Of a stretch of 64,000 nt of DNA, positions 43,035 through 52,700 are shown in pieces (the stretch's first letter is position 1; each line of letters opens with the position of its first letter). The notes beneath the pieces were generated by a model that saw only the letters and a program-made list of their open reading frames with translations, searched no databases and was not told where the DNA came from. Source of the DNA: Bacteroidales bacterium UBA1192 (lineage in GTDB: Bacteria > Bacteroidota > Bacteroidia > Bacteroidales > Bacteroidaceae). Where the stretch lies: positions 51,385-115,384 of the forward strand of contig DBYG01000044.1 of assembly GCA_002310175.1 (NCBI GenBank), in the 5' to 3' direction. The position numbers and the translations under genes are program-made.

Positions 43035-45587
43035 ATGAGAAAAACCCTAATCATGTTTGGCGCTGTGGCGCTGATGGCTCTTACGGCAAGGGCTGCCGAT
43101 AACAAAGGCATTTCGTTTAATGAACTGTCATCAGAGAGATTCACCCTGATTGAGAACGGGAAACCGGTACAGATCCTGGTTGATGAGGCCGATAAGACCG
43201 GTGTTCTGATAGCTCTCAAGGCTCTTCAGCAGGACTTCAAGGCTGTATCAGGACAGGAGGCATCCATTATCTATGAACCCGGACAGGGCAAGCCGGTCAT
43301 AGTGGGAACTATTGACAGCAAGTACATAGCACAGATAATCAAGGCCAAGAAGATTGACAAGAAGGAACTTCAGGGAAAGCGTGAGAAATATATCATGACT
43401 GTCATGGAAAACCCCATCAAGGGGGTTGATGAGGCTCTCGTGATAGCCGGCAGTGATATGCGCGGCGCTATTTACGGAATATATGAGCTCTCTGAGCAGA
43501 TAGGTGTATCGCCCTGGTATTATTGGGCTGACGTGCCTGTCTTGCACCAGGACAACGTTTCATTGGCCAAGGGCACTTACACAGCCGGTGAGCCTGCCGT
43601 CACCTATCGCGGCATATTCCTGAATGATGAGGCCCCGTGCCTTACCACATGGGTCAAGAACACCTTCGGTACTGACAACGGCGGACATGAGTTTTATGCC
43701 AAATGCTTTGAGCTTATACTGCGACTGCGCGGTAACTTCATGTGGCCGGCCATGTGGGGCTGGGCATTCTATGCCGATGATCCCCTAAACTCCAAGACTG
43801 CCGATGACATGGGTGTGATAATGGGAACTTCTCATCATGAGCCTATGGCCCGTAACCATCAGGAATGGGCGCGTAACCCGCGTGCCTACGGCGGCCAGTG
43901 GGACTACAACACCAACAAGCAGGAGCTGCAGCGTTTCTTCCGTGAGGGTGTGGAGCGTGCCAAGGATACTGAGGACCTTATAACCATCGGTATGCGAGGT
44001 GACGGCGATGCGGAGCTTCGCGGCTCTGATGAGGATAACATGAAGATGCTGGAGGGCCTGTTTGCTGACCAGCGCCAGATAATCAAGGAGGTGACAGGCA
44101 AACCTGCCGAGAAGCGTCCGCAGGTGTGGGCTCTGTATAAAGAGGTACAGACCTATTACAACAAGGGTCTGCGCGTGCCTGATGATGTGATTATCCTGCT
44201 GTCCGATGACAACTGGGGTGATATCCGCCGTCTGCCCAATGCCGAGGAGCGTAATCGCAAAGGCGGGTGGGGTATGTACTACCATGTGGATTATGTGGGG
44301 GCACCGCGTAACTCCAAGTGGCTCAACATAACTCCCATTCAGCATCTGTGGGAGCAGATGCAGCTCACATATGACTACGGTGTTGACAAGATCTGGGTGC
44401 TGAACGTGGGTGACCTCAAGCCTATGGAGTATCCCATCACGTTATTCCTTGATATGGCTTGGAATCCCACATCATTCACTGCGGAGAATCTGCTTGAGCA
44501 TACATACGAGTTCTGCCTGGAGTTCTTCGGTGAGGAGGAGGCCGAGGAGGCTGCCCGCATCCTGAACCTTTGCTGCAAGTACAACGGCCGTATCAGTGCC
44601 GAGATGCTTGACGCACGTCAGTACTATACTCTTGAAACCGGTGAGTTCGAGCAGGTGTGCAATGACTACGCCCGTCTTGAGGCTGAGGCTCTGCGCCAGT
44701 ATCTCAAACTCAAACCCGAGTACCGTGATGCCTACCAGCAGATAATCCTCTTCCCGGTGCAGGCCATGGGTAATATCTATGACATGTACTACAGCCAGGC
44801 CATGAACCAGAAACTGGCCCGTAACAACGATCCTGCCGCCAACTACTGGGCTGAGCGTTGTGAGCGTGACTTCCAGCGTGATGCCGAGCTATGCGCATAT
44901 TACAACAAGGAGATGGCCGGAGGCAAGTGGAACGGCATGATGATTCAGAAACATATCGGTTACACGTCATGGAACGATAACTTCCGTGCCGATACCCAGC
45001 CTCGCGTGACCCGTGTGGAGAAGGGTGACAAGGAGGGTGGATATGTCTATACCCAGAAGAACGGTGTAGTAGCTATGGAGGCGGAGCGTTTCTACAGTCA
45101 GAAAGGTGTCACCACCGGTTCCGCCAAATGGACCGTTATTCCTTATATGGGCCGTACGCTCTCAGGTGTGGCTCTGATGCCTTACAGCCAGCCTACTGAC
45201 GGTGCCAGCATGACCTACAAGTTCAATCTGACGGACGACGTGGATAATCTCTCGGCTGTGATTGCCGTGAATGCCACGCTTACGTTCTATCGTCTGGAGG
45301 GGCACCGTTATATGGTAAGCCTGGACGGCGGCGATGAGGTTGAGGTTGTGTTCAACGAGCGTCTGAATGAGGATCAGCGCAATATCTACTCAGTCTATTA
45401 TCCCACTGTGGCCACACGCGTCAAGGATGACCGCGTGCAGCTGGGTAGTGCCGCCAAGGGTGAGCACACGCTGACCGTCAGGCCGATAGAGCCGGGTACG
45501 GTGTTTGAAAAGATCGTGATGGATTGCGGCGGTTACATAAAGAGCTTCCTGTTCATGCCGGAATCACCTTATGTGAGAGAGGATTGA
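43035..45587 (+). CDS. GH115 xylan alpha-1,2-glucuronidase
   Basis: It removes glucuronic or 4-O-methyl-glucuronic acid from xylan side chains. The 850-residue protein has a signal peptide (ending ARA-AD), an N-terminal alpha/beta domain (about 25-175), the catalytic barrel with FMWPAMWGWAFYADDPLN and GTSHHEPMARN (about 235-285), a helical region, and a C-terminal domain shared by the family (about 670-850). GH115 enzymes can act on internal substitutions of polymeric xylan. The gene stands alone between a promoter element and a strong terminator. Confidence 0.93.
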   Translation: MRKTLIMFGAVALMALTARAADNKGISFNELSSERFTLIENGKPVQILVDEADKTGVLIALKALQQDFKAVSGQEASIIYEPGQGKPVIVGTIDSKYIAQIIKAKKIDKKELQGKREKYIMTVMENPIKGVDEALVIAGSDMRGAIYGIYELSEQIGVSPWYYWADVPVLHQDNVSLAKGTYTAGEPAVTYRGIFLNDEAPCLTTWVKNTFGTDNGGHEFYAKCFELILRLRGNFMWPAMWGWAFYADDPLNSKTADDMGVIMGTSHHEPMARNHQEWARNPRAYGGQWDYNTNKQELQRFFREGVERAKDTEDLITIGMRGDGDAELRGSDEDNMKMLEGLFADQRQIIKEVTGKPAEKRPQVWALYKEVQTYYNKGLRVPDDVIILLSDDNWGDIRRLPNAEERNRKGGWGMYYHVDYVGAPRNSKWLNITPIQHLWEQMQLTYDYGVDKIWVLNVGDLKPMEYPITLFLDMAWNPTSFTAENLLEHTYEFCLEFFGEEEAEEAARILNLCCKYNGRISAEMLDARQYYTLETGEFEQVCNDYARLEAEALRQYLKLKPEYRDAYQQIILFPVQAMGNIYDMYYSQAMNQKLARNNDPAANYWAERCERDFQRDAELCAYYNKEMAGGKWNGMMIQKHIGYTSWNDNFRADTQPRVTRVEKGDKEGGYVYTQKNGVVAMEAERFYSQKGVTTGSAKWTVIPYMGRTLSGVALMPYSQPTDGASMTYKFNLTDDVDNLSAVIAVNATLTFYRLEGHRYMVSLDGGDEVEVVFNERLNEDQRNIYSVYYPTVATRVKDDRVQLGSAAKGEHTLTVRPIEPGTVFEKIVMDCGGYIKSFLFMPESPYVRED

Positions 45588-45606
45588 GCCTGTTGGAATA
45601 AATAGC

Positions 45607-45641
45607 GCGAGGGACACTCCGTAAAAGGCAGTGTCCCTCGC
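45607..45641. terminator. Strong hairpin after GH115
   Basis: A perfect 12-bp stem (GCGAGGGACACT with AGTGTCCCTCGC) around an 11-nt loop, with AT-rich flanks on both sides. It probably serves the convergent genes on both strands. Confidence 0.75.
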
Positions 45642-45666
45642 ACTTTATTATATTACATTATATTAC

Positions 45667-46365
45667 TCAGAACCGGAGGTTTACTGTTGCGGCCAGTCCT
45701 ATGTTCCTGTCTCTGTCTATGAGGGTAGTGGGGCCGAACTCAAACTGGATGTGTTTGGCAGCCTCTTTGAACTCCAGCTCCCGGTTGTAAGTGTCGGCTA
45801 TCCATCGCATCCTGTGCCGGGCAGCTGACTTGTTTACGGTGCCCAGGCAGAAAAACGTGCTTGCCGTCAGACCTGCAGCACCTGCTATGGTATATAGCTT
45901 TGGCGATATTTTCTCATCCTCATCATATTTGGTGGCCGCCACAATGGTAAGCACTATGGACGGAAGGTAGAGCAGTATTCCTACAGTCTCCTGCTTGTCA
46001 CCTTTCATGAACTGCTTGTGAGCACTCTCGTAGGTGCTGTAAAGCTCTTCATTCAGGATCTCCTGCAGTTCCTCCTCACGGATAGGGTTGTTGGCGAATC
46101 TTCCCTCTGTGAAATAGAGGCTGCCGCCCGTTACCTTGAGTGGGATGGAGTCATTGGGGACGTTGTTGTATGCACCGAATCCCCCGAATCCGCCGCCTCC
46201 ACGGCCTCCGCCACCCTGGAAGCCTCCGCCTCCACGACCACCGCCGCCTCCGAATCCGCCTCCTCCACCGAATCCGCCTCCTCCACCGCGTTGGGCAAAG
46301 GTAACACCGGAAACCAGAAGGATGAACAACAGTGTTATGACTCTCTTGAATGTCAGGTTAGGCAT
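45667..46365 (-). CDS. Exported Gly-rich membrane-associated protein
   Basis: I do not recognise this 232-residue protein. It has a signal peptide (ending TFA-QR), a Gly/Phe/Arg-rich segment (about 25-65, units like GGGGGFGG), a polar region, and two hydrophobic stretches (about 128-147 and 158-178), then a beta-like tail ending in F as outer membrane proteins often do. It follows the CotH-like gene by 58 nt on the same strand and may be part of that operon. A relationship between the two as kinase and substrate is possible but speculative. Confidence 0.65.
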   Translation of the reverse strand: MPNLTFKRVITLLFILLVSGVTFAQRGGGGGFGGGGGFGGGGGRGGGGFQGGGGRGGGGFGGFGAYNNVPNDSIPLKVTGGSLYFTEGRFANNPIREEELQEILNEELYSTYESAHKQFMKGDKQETVGILLYLPSIVLTIVAATKYDEDEKISPKLYTIAGAAGLTASTFFCLGTVNKSAARHRMRWIADTYNRELEFKEAAKHIQFEFGPTTLIDRDRNIGLAATVNLRF

Positions 46366-46423
46366 AGCGATTGGTGGGTTTGGGTTTATATACTTTGATT
46401 AGACATTAAAAAACAGGTTTGGT

Positions 46424-48181
46424 TTAATTCCCCCAGTTCTTATCGAGGAAAGCTATACGGTCAGCAAACCATTTCTTAAGAGTGGCAATTTCCTCCTCAT
46501 AGCTTGATACACGGTATGCCGCAAACATTCCTATTGCATCAGCTCCGCCAAATCCGCCCATCATTCCGCCTACTCCGAATCCTCCTCCGAATCCTCTTCC
46601 TAATCCGTTGTTGCGGCCAGTCTGGCCCTGATTGCGTGATTGAGGTACCAGCAGGTCAGAGTATTTGGTGTATTGACGTTCCTTGGCTTCAGCCAGCAGG
46701 CTGGCGTGCTCCTCAATGTATCTGTTAATGTTGTCCAGGCTCAGAATGTCCTTGCGCAGTTCTTTCCAGCGGGTTTTGACCTTCTGCATGAATGCGGGAT
46801 CCTCAGTCAGACGTTTCCAAAGGGCAGGGGTGGGGTTGGTCTCACCGCCTTCATACACCCATGCATCTATCTTATTGGCATTGCAGAAATTACAGTTCCC
46901 GTATGCCAGATTGTAGTCCCATACTGTTCCAGCATGGAGCTTGCCTCCGGTACCATCCTCATTCTGTTTGGTCTTATAGAAATAGGCGCTCCGCTTCAGA
47001 CCGTCGGCATTCAGACTGAGCTCCGTGTGGATGAAATAATCCACGAATGATGATACGCTTATATACTTGGCGTAACCGTTCTCAGGATCGGCAAACCCGT
47101 CACTCTGTATAACCTTCTCTACGTTCCTGATATAGTTGCTTATGTACTCCTGCTGTTCAGGGGTTATCTTATCCGGCTTGGGGTAATAGTATGTCCATGT
47201 CACAGTGTTGAAACCTCCCATGCCTCCACCGAATCCACCGAATCCACCGAATCCTCCACCCATACCTGTGATACCGGTAATACCGGGCACATCCGATGTG
47301 AAGTACGGTTCGTCCTCTTCCGGCGGATCTATACGGACTATATAACCTCCGGTCAGCTCGATACCGCTGTTGTCATTTGGTTTGAGCTTTGCTATGTCGA
47401 GACGGTTCTTACCCTGCTTGATCTTTTCACACAGGATATATACTCCTATGTAGTGACCGTTCATCACAACCTCGCAGTAGCGGTAATGAGGTGCCCAATG
47501 ACCCATCTCGTTCCATAGGTCGAAAGCGAACGGATCACGCATCATGGATATGTCATTATAAGGAGCCAGCAGTACCCAGTCGTTATCGGCAGACATTCCG
47601 AGTATCTCCACATCAAGGTCTTTGCCGTCATCGTCCTTGGTCTCAAACGTGAACCGTTTCTGCTCAAAGTAAAGCGATGAGTTGCCGCGCAGCTTTATGC
47701 CAATTCTGCCGTTATAACCATTGGGCTTGTCTGTCAGATTGTTACGCTTGCCTTTACCGTTGTCGATGATCTTCATCCGGGCATCCAGCTTACCGTCGTT
47801 TGTAACAGGCTTGCCTTCAGTATCTATTATTACCACAGGCAGGTCAGATGATGTGAACTCCACATCATTGCCCTGTGAGCCGTCATACTGTACTGTTCCG
47901 CCCATCATTCCGAATCCTCCGCCACCTGGAAACCCTCCTCCGGGAAACTGTCCTCCTCCGGGGAAACCGCCCTGTCCGGGCCAGCCTTCCCGGCTGCCGG
48001 ACTGGTCATCAGGTGAAGTCATTATGGGGAAACGTCCTCCGAACCCTCCGAACCCTCCGAATCCACCTCCGGGAAAACCTCCTCCCGGGAATCCTCCACC
48101 GGGAAACTGAGCATACACAAATGACGGCAGCATTGCCACTGCCGTCATTAAAACCGCTTTCTTTACTCTTTTTGTTGACAT
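46424..48181 (-). CDS. CotH-like kinase family protein with Gly/Pro-rich segments
   Basis: CotH proteins form an atypical protein kinase family, first known from Bacillus spore coats; many Bacteroidota secrete homologues. This one has a signal peptide (ending VYA-QF), a low-complexity FPGGG and FGGFGG region (about 25-95), and the CotH domain (about 115-470) with RGNSS, a CEKIKQGKNRLDI stretch and the metal-site motif WDYNLAYGN near residue 420. Further Gly-rich tracts lie within the domain (about 305-325) and at the C-terminus. It is 28 nt after the SGNH hydrolase gene. Substrate unknown. Confidence 0.85.
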   Translation of the reverse strand: MSTKRVKKAVLMTAVAMLPSFVYAQFPGGGFPGGGFPGGGFGGFGGFGGRFPIMTSPDDQSGSREGWPGQGGFPGGGQFPGGGFPGGGGFGMMGGTVQYDGSQGNDVEFTSSDLPVVIIDTEGKPVTNDGKLDARMKIIDNGKGKRNNLTDKPNGYNGRIGIKLRGNSSLYFEQKRFTFETKDDDGKDLDVEILGMSADNDWVLLAPYNDISMMRDPFAFDLWNEMGHWAPHYRYCEVVMNGHYIGVYILCEKIKQGKNRLDIAKLKPNDNSGIELTGGYIVRIDPPEEDEPYFTSDVPGITGITGMGGGFGGFGGFGGGMGGFNTVTWTYYYPKPDKITPEQQEYISNYIRNVEKVIQSDGFADPENGYAKYISVSSFVDYFIHTELSLNADGLKRSAYFYKTKQNEDGTGGKLHAGTVWDYNLAYGNCNFCNANKIDAWVYEGGETNPTPALWKRLTEDPAFMQKVKTRWKELRKDILSLDNINRYIEEHASLLAEAKERQYTKYSDLLVPQSRNQGQTGRNNGLGRGFGGGFGVGGMMGGFGGADAIGMFAAYRVSSYEEEIATLKKWFADRIAFLDKNWGN

Positions 48182-48209
48182 ATCTGTTTTATACTGTCAA
48201 CCCTGCCCG

Positions 48210-49427
48210 TTATTTTGCAGGGTTGCCTTTCTTCTCAAACAGTTTGAGGTCTATGCAGTCACCCATCTGTACGTAACCGTCGGCATTGGGGTGGAGATAG
48301 TCATTCTCAAACAGATATTTTGGATTGAGCTGGGCGGGGTCATCGGGATTACCCATAGCGGCGTCAAAGTCAATAACTCCGTCAAAATAACCGCTTGTGC
48401 GGATCCACTGGTTGAGTTGCTGGCGTCCTGCCTCATGATTCTCGCTGTAGTAGCCGTTTCCCTTGAACTGCATGACCGGAGCACCATATACGTAAATGCC
48501 GCGCTCGTGAGCCTCACTTATTATCTGTTTGTAAACCTCTATTATCTGTTTGGCCTTTTCGGTTGCATCACCACGTCCTCCAAGGTCATTTACACCTTCG
48601 AACAGAATGATATACTTGACTCCTTCCTGCTGGAAGAGGTCACGCGGATAACGGCTGCGGCCGGTGGGACCCAGTCCTCCGTTGAGGATGCAGTTGCCTC
48701 CCAGTCCCATGTTGAGGACTGATACTCGACGCGTCTTCTTGTTGGCCAGCAGGCGGCGGGACAGGTTGTCGGTCCATCGGTTCTGCATGTTGGTGGTGGA
48801 GCCGCGTCCGTCAGTGATGGAGTTACCCAGCACGACTACGGCGCGGGCTTTCTTCTCGGCCTTTACCTCAATGGCGTTGATGATATACCAGTGTGCGGTT
48901 GACACGGCGTTGCTGAAATCCGATGTCTGTCCAGCGGCTATGTATGAATCTGTACGTGAACCAGGATGTCCGGTCACGCTGGTGGAGGAGGCCTCGCCCA
49001 AGTGCATCGTTATGGCCACGTTCTCTCGCTCTCCCATAGGGAATGTCACCTCATCGGAAGTTACCAGCTCACCAGGCTGTATGGTCACTGACCTGCTGCC
49101 TGAGAATGTGAGGTTAACCTCAGTCCCCGGCTTTATTTCACAGCTGCTGCCGGCTGTGGCCGCAATAGCTATCTCGGCAGCGTTGATGGTGACGGGGCCA
49201 CGGCTGAACTCATTCGAGAACTTTACCCTGACGGTCTTGCCGCTTATGGAGGTCTGTACTATCTGCCTTATGGAGTTGTCCTGAAGACCGGGTGGGGGTG
49301 GGCAGTTGTGCGGTTCCACCACCTGTTCGGCAGTTGCCCAGGTTGCCACCCAATGCTTGGCTGCATTTACAGGCCCCGCTACTGCGAGAGCCATCACTAG
49401 AGAGAGATAAAAACCTTTTGTTTTCAT
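48210..49427 (-). CDS. Secreted SGNH/GDSL esterase, probable carbohydrate esterase
   Basis: This 405-residue exported hydrolase has a signal peptide (1-23), an N-terminal beta domain (about 24-190) and an SGNH domain with S203 in LGNSITDG, a GLGGN oxyanion motif, FEGVNDLGG and the D376/H379 pair in DYLHPN. The layout fits secreted esterases that remove acetyl groups from xylan or similar polymers, in keeping with the xylan enzymes in the window, but specificity cannot be read from sequence. It is first in an operon with the CotH-like gene, 64 nt after a -7 element. Confidence 0.85.
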   Translation of the reverse strand: MKTKGFYLSLVMALAVAGPVNAAKHWVATWATAEQVVEPHNCPPPPGLQDNSIRQIVQTSISGKTVRVKFSNEFSRGPVTINAAEIAIAATAGSSCEIKPGTEVNLTFSGSRSVTIQPGELVTSDEVTFPMGERENVAITMHLGEASSTSVTGHPGSRTDSYIAAGQTSDFSNAVSTAHWYIINAIEVKAEKKARAVVVLGNSITDGRGSTTNMQNRWTDNLSRRLLANKKTRRVSVLNMGLGGNCILNGGLGPTGRSRYPRDLFQQEGVKYIILFEGVNDLGGRGDATEKAKQIIEVYKQIISEAHERGIYVYGAPVMQFKGNGYYSENHEAGRQQLNQWIRTSGYFDGVIDFDAAMGNPDDPAQLNPKYLFENDYLHPNADGYVQMGDCIDLKLFEKKGNPAK

Positions 49428-49490
49428 AAGTCTGTATGGTTTGTTTAATTAGGGGATTACCGGAGTGTCCGGGATACTGATCCTATAATG

Positions 49491-49498
49491 CAAAGTTA
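49491..49498 (-). promoter_or_regulatory. -7 element for the esterase-CotH operon
   Basis: TAACTTTG on the minus strand with a 63-nt leader to ATG 49427. A TTTG lies upstream, but at 15 nt, shorter than usual. Confidence 0.5.
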
Positions 49499-49621
49499 AA
49501 ATAATTCCCTTTTCAAACTACCATTCTGATGAAATTATATCTGTTCTCTCCATTCGTTAAATCCGGAACCCTAGTCTTTTTTTATTGTTCCATTCATTTT
49601 TTTAAGTCATGGAATATTTTG

Positions 49622-49653
49622 TTTGGAACATAATTTAATATGATATAATTTTG
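49622..49653 (+). promoter_or_regulatory. Promoter of the HTCS regulator
   Basis: A -33 TTTG (49622-49625), 20-nt spacer, and -7 TAATTTTG (49646-49653). Both elements are full matches; the leader to ATG 49711 is 57 nt. Confidence 0.65.
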
Positions 49654-49710
49654 CTCCCTGCGGAATACTGTGCCGTTGCCCTTCAAGAACCTGTTTAAGC
49701 TGCTTTAAAT

Positions 49711-52700
49711 ATGAAAAGACTATTAGCTTTCATGGTAATGTCCCATTTGCTCATGTTCCATGGGCTTATGGCACAACGTTCGTTCAGCTATACGGTTGAC
49801 CAGCTTTCGGACAATAGGATACACGCCATCTGTCAGGATTCAATAGGTTTTGTCTGGATAGGGACTGAGAACGGACTGAACAAGTTTGACGGATACCGTT
49901 TCTATCAGTATTTTCCCGATGAATCTGATTCCCTGTCACTCATAAGCAACTATGTGCGCAGTCTCTGTCGGGACCGTGGCGGACGTCTCTGGATAGGCCT
50001 TAACAGGGGAATCCAGTACATGAATCCCGGTGAGAACATATTTCACAAGGTTGAGTTTCCTGGGGACAACCGCCCGTACGTACAGCAGATAACCCAGTTC
50101 ATGGATGGACGTATATGGATTGCAACCTTGGGATCGGGTATCTTTGTCATAGATCCTCTGAATCCTGACAAGGCAGAGTATCTGACATCCGTAAATTCGG
50201 TGACTGAGACTAACGGCGTCTTTCGTGCCATTCTTGAGGATGAGCAGGGTGTAGTGTGGTTAGCCTCTTCCCAGGGTCTATGGCGTTATGAACCTGCCTC
50301 TGAGAGTATGACACTGTTCATGCCTGACATCATAAACGGAGATGTGGTGGGACTTAACATGGACAGCAAAGGTGATATTTTCATAACAACCAGGCGTGAC
50401 GTCTATCTCTGGCACTCATCCGGGAGTAGTGTTGAAAAGATAAGTCCCTCCGAGGGCATAAGGGAGATAACCCACTCATTCATGGATCCTGATGATGAAT
50501 TCATGATATCCATCCGCGGAAACGGCCTGCTTGTCTATGACAGGAATGCGCACAGGATGCACCGTATGCCGCGTGAAACGGCTGAACGTGTACTGGACCG
50601 GCTGGATGTAAGTGCCATGTATATGGACAAGTCCGGCAACCGTTGGGTGGGATGTTTCCTCTCTCAACTCATGCTCTTTGCCAACGATGATGACCGCAGT
50701 ACGGTCAAATACTGGCATTTCTCGGATTACCGGGAGGCGGTTTCCGGAACCGTTACCTCCCTAGTGTCCGATGATGACGGCAATCTGTGGATAGGTTATA
50801 ACAATAACGGTCTGACTGAAATGTCCCCTGACGGGAATATGATCCTCAAGGGTGATCCTACCTCATATGCCAACTCACTTTTCATGGACAGCCATAAGCG
50901 TATATGGGTGGGGCAGTACAGCGGCGGTCTATATCTGCTTAACCGGAAGACAGGTGAGCTGGAAAATAAGGTGCGTAATGAGATTACCTCCGTTTCCGCT
51001 ATAGCTGAAGACCATCAGGGACGTATCTATTTTGCCGAGCCTGGCGACGGCTTCAGCCAGCTTGATCCTCAGGATATGAAGGTGAGCCATTACTCCTCGA
51101 TTGCCAGACACTCCAACGGTCAGTGGTTGAGCAACGAATGGATATACTCCATGTCGGTTGACGGACAGAATCGCCTCTGGCTGGGTCATGACAACGGTGC
51201 GGACTGTTTTGACATTGATCAGGGAAACTTTATGAGGTTGACCTCTCTCAAGAATGCAATAGGTTCCTCAAGTTGCAGGGCCATTCTCTCTGACTCCAAC
51301 GGGCTGATTTGGTTCGGAACCAGCAACGGTCTGTTCCTTTATGACCCTGAATTGGGCAGCACCAGACGTTTCGGACAGGAAGATGGCTTGATTAGCAATG
51401 ACATACGCGGTATAATGGAGGATAATACCGGAAGCATCTGGGTGAGCACCCGTTCCGGTTATAACATGATAGATCCCGGTACTTACCGTCTGAGCCTTTA
51501 TCTTTCTGATGAGTCCTTGTATAACAACGTGTCTATCTTCGATGTAAAGTCCGGTATCATATACTCCGGCGGCAATTACGGAATCTGTCTGTTCAAACCT
51601 GAGAATATAGTAAGCAGGTCAGTCCTCAACGGTGTGCTTGTTACCGGTCTCTATCTCAATGAACGCCGTGTAACAGCCCAGAACCTCTCGGGCAAGCGTC
51701 AGATCTCAGGAAAACCGCTCGTCATGACGGACAGGATAAACCTTGCATATAAGGACAACTCTTTCACCATGGAGCTGAGTACTCTTAATTACGGTTTCGA
51801 GAACGGAATCTCATACGAGTACACCTTGGACGAGAAGGGACGTGACGGTTGGTCAAGTACACCGGCCGGTGTGAACAGGATCAGTTTCTACAAGCTCGGT
51901 TACGGCAAGAAAACTCTTCATGTCAGGGCGCGTCTCAACGATACCGTATCGGAGGTAAGGAAATATATGATCCGTATAGCCCCGCCCTGGTACGCCACAC
52001 CGTTCGCTTATGCGTTCTACTTCATCATAGTGGCGGTGCTTGCTACAGTCATATATCTGGTTTACAGGGATAGGAGAGCCAAGAAGGAGAACGAGACAAA
52101 ACTGGATTCATTCATCAATGTGGCCCATGAGATATGTGCTCCCATGACGATGGTAATCTCACCCTTGGAGGAGATGCTGGAGGATGAGACCATATCGGAG
52201 GAAAATATGTCACAGCTACGTCTTATCCACAAGAATTCCACCAGGATACTGTCGCTCGTGAACCAGTTGCTTGACATAAGGAAATATGATGAGGGCAGCA
52301 TGCAGCTGCGTTTTGCTGAAACGGACCTGGTCAATTTCCTCATGGGACCGTTTGACCTTTACACCCAATCGGCTGAACACAGGGGGATAACATATACGTT
52401 CCGTCACGTTATGCCTGAACTGAATGTCTGGATAGACCGTGACAGTATAGACAAGGTCATGATGAACCTGCTCTCCAATGCCTTCAAATACACTTCCGAT
52501 GAGGGTACTATTGATGTCAGCCTGGATGTGGGGACTGATGACAACGAGAGCGGACCTCTGCACAACTATGTAAGGATTTCCGTCACCGATACGGGTATAG
52601 GTCTAGATACTGCCGATACGGAACATCTTTTCGACCGTTTCTACAGGGCTCGCAATGATAAGACGTCGGCCACATCAGGGATGGGTATAGGGTTAAACTA

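Noticed and set aside
46136..46402. Pro-rich plus-strand open frame
   Set aside because: Reverse complement of Gly codons gives Pro and Ser/Thr runs; it is the antisense of the Gly-rich gene.
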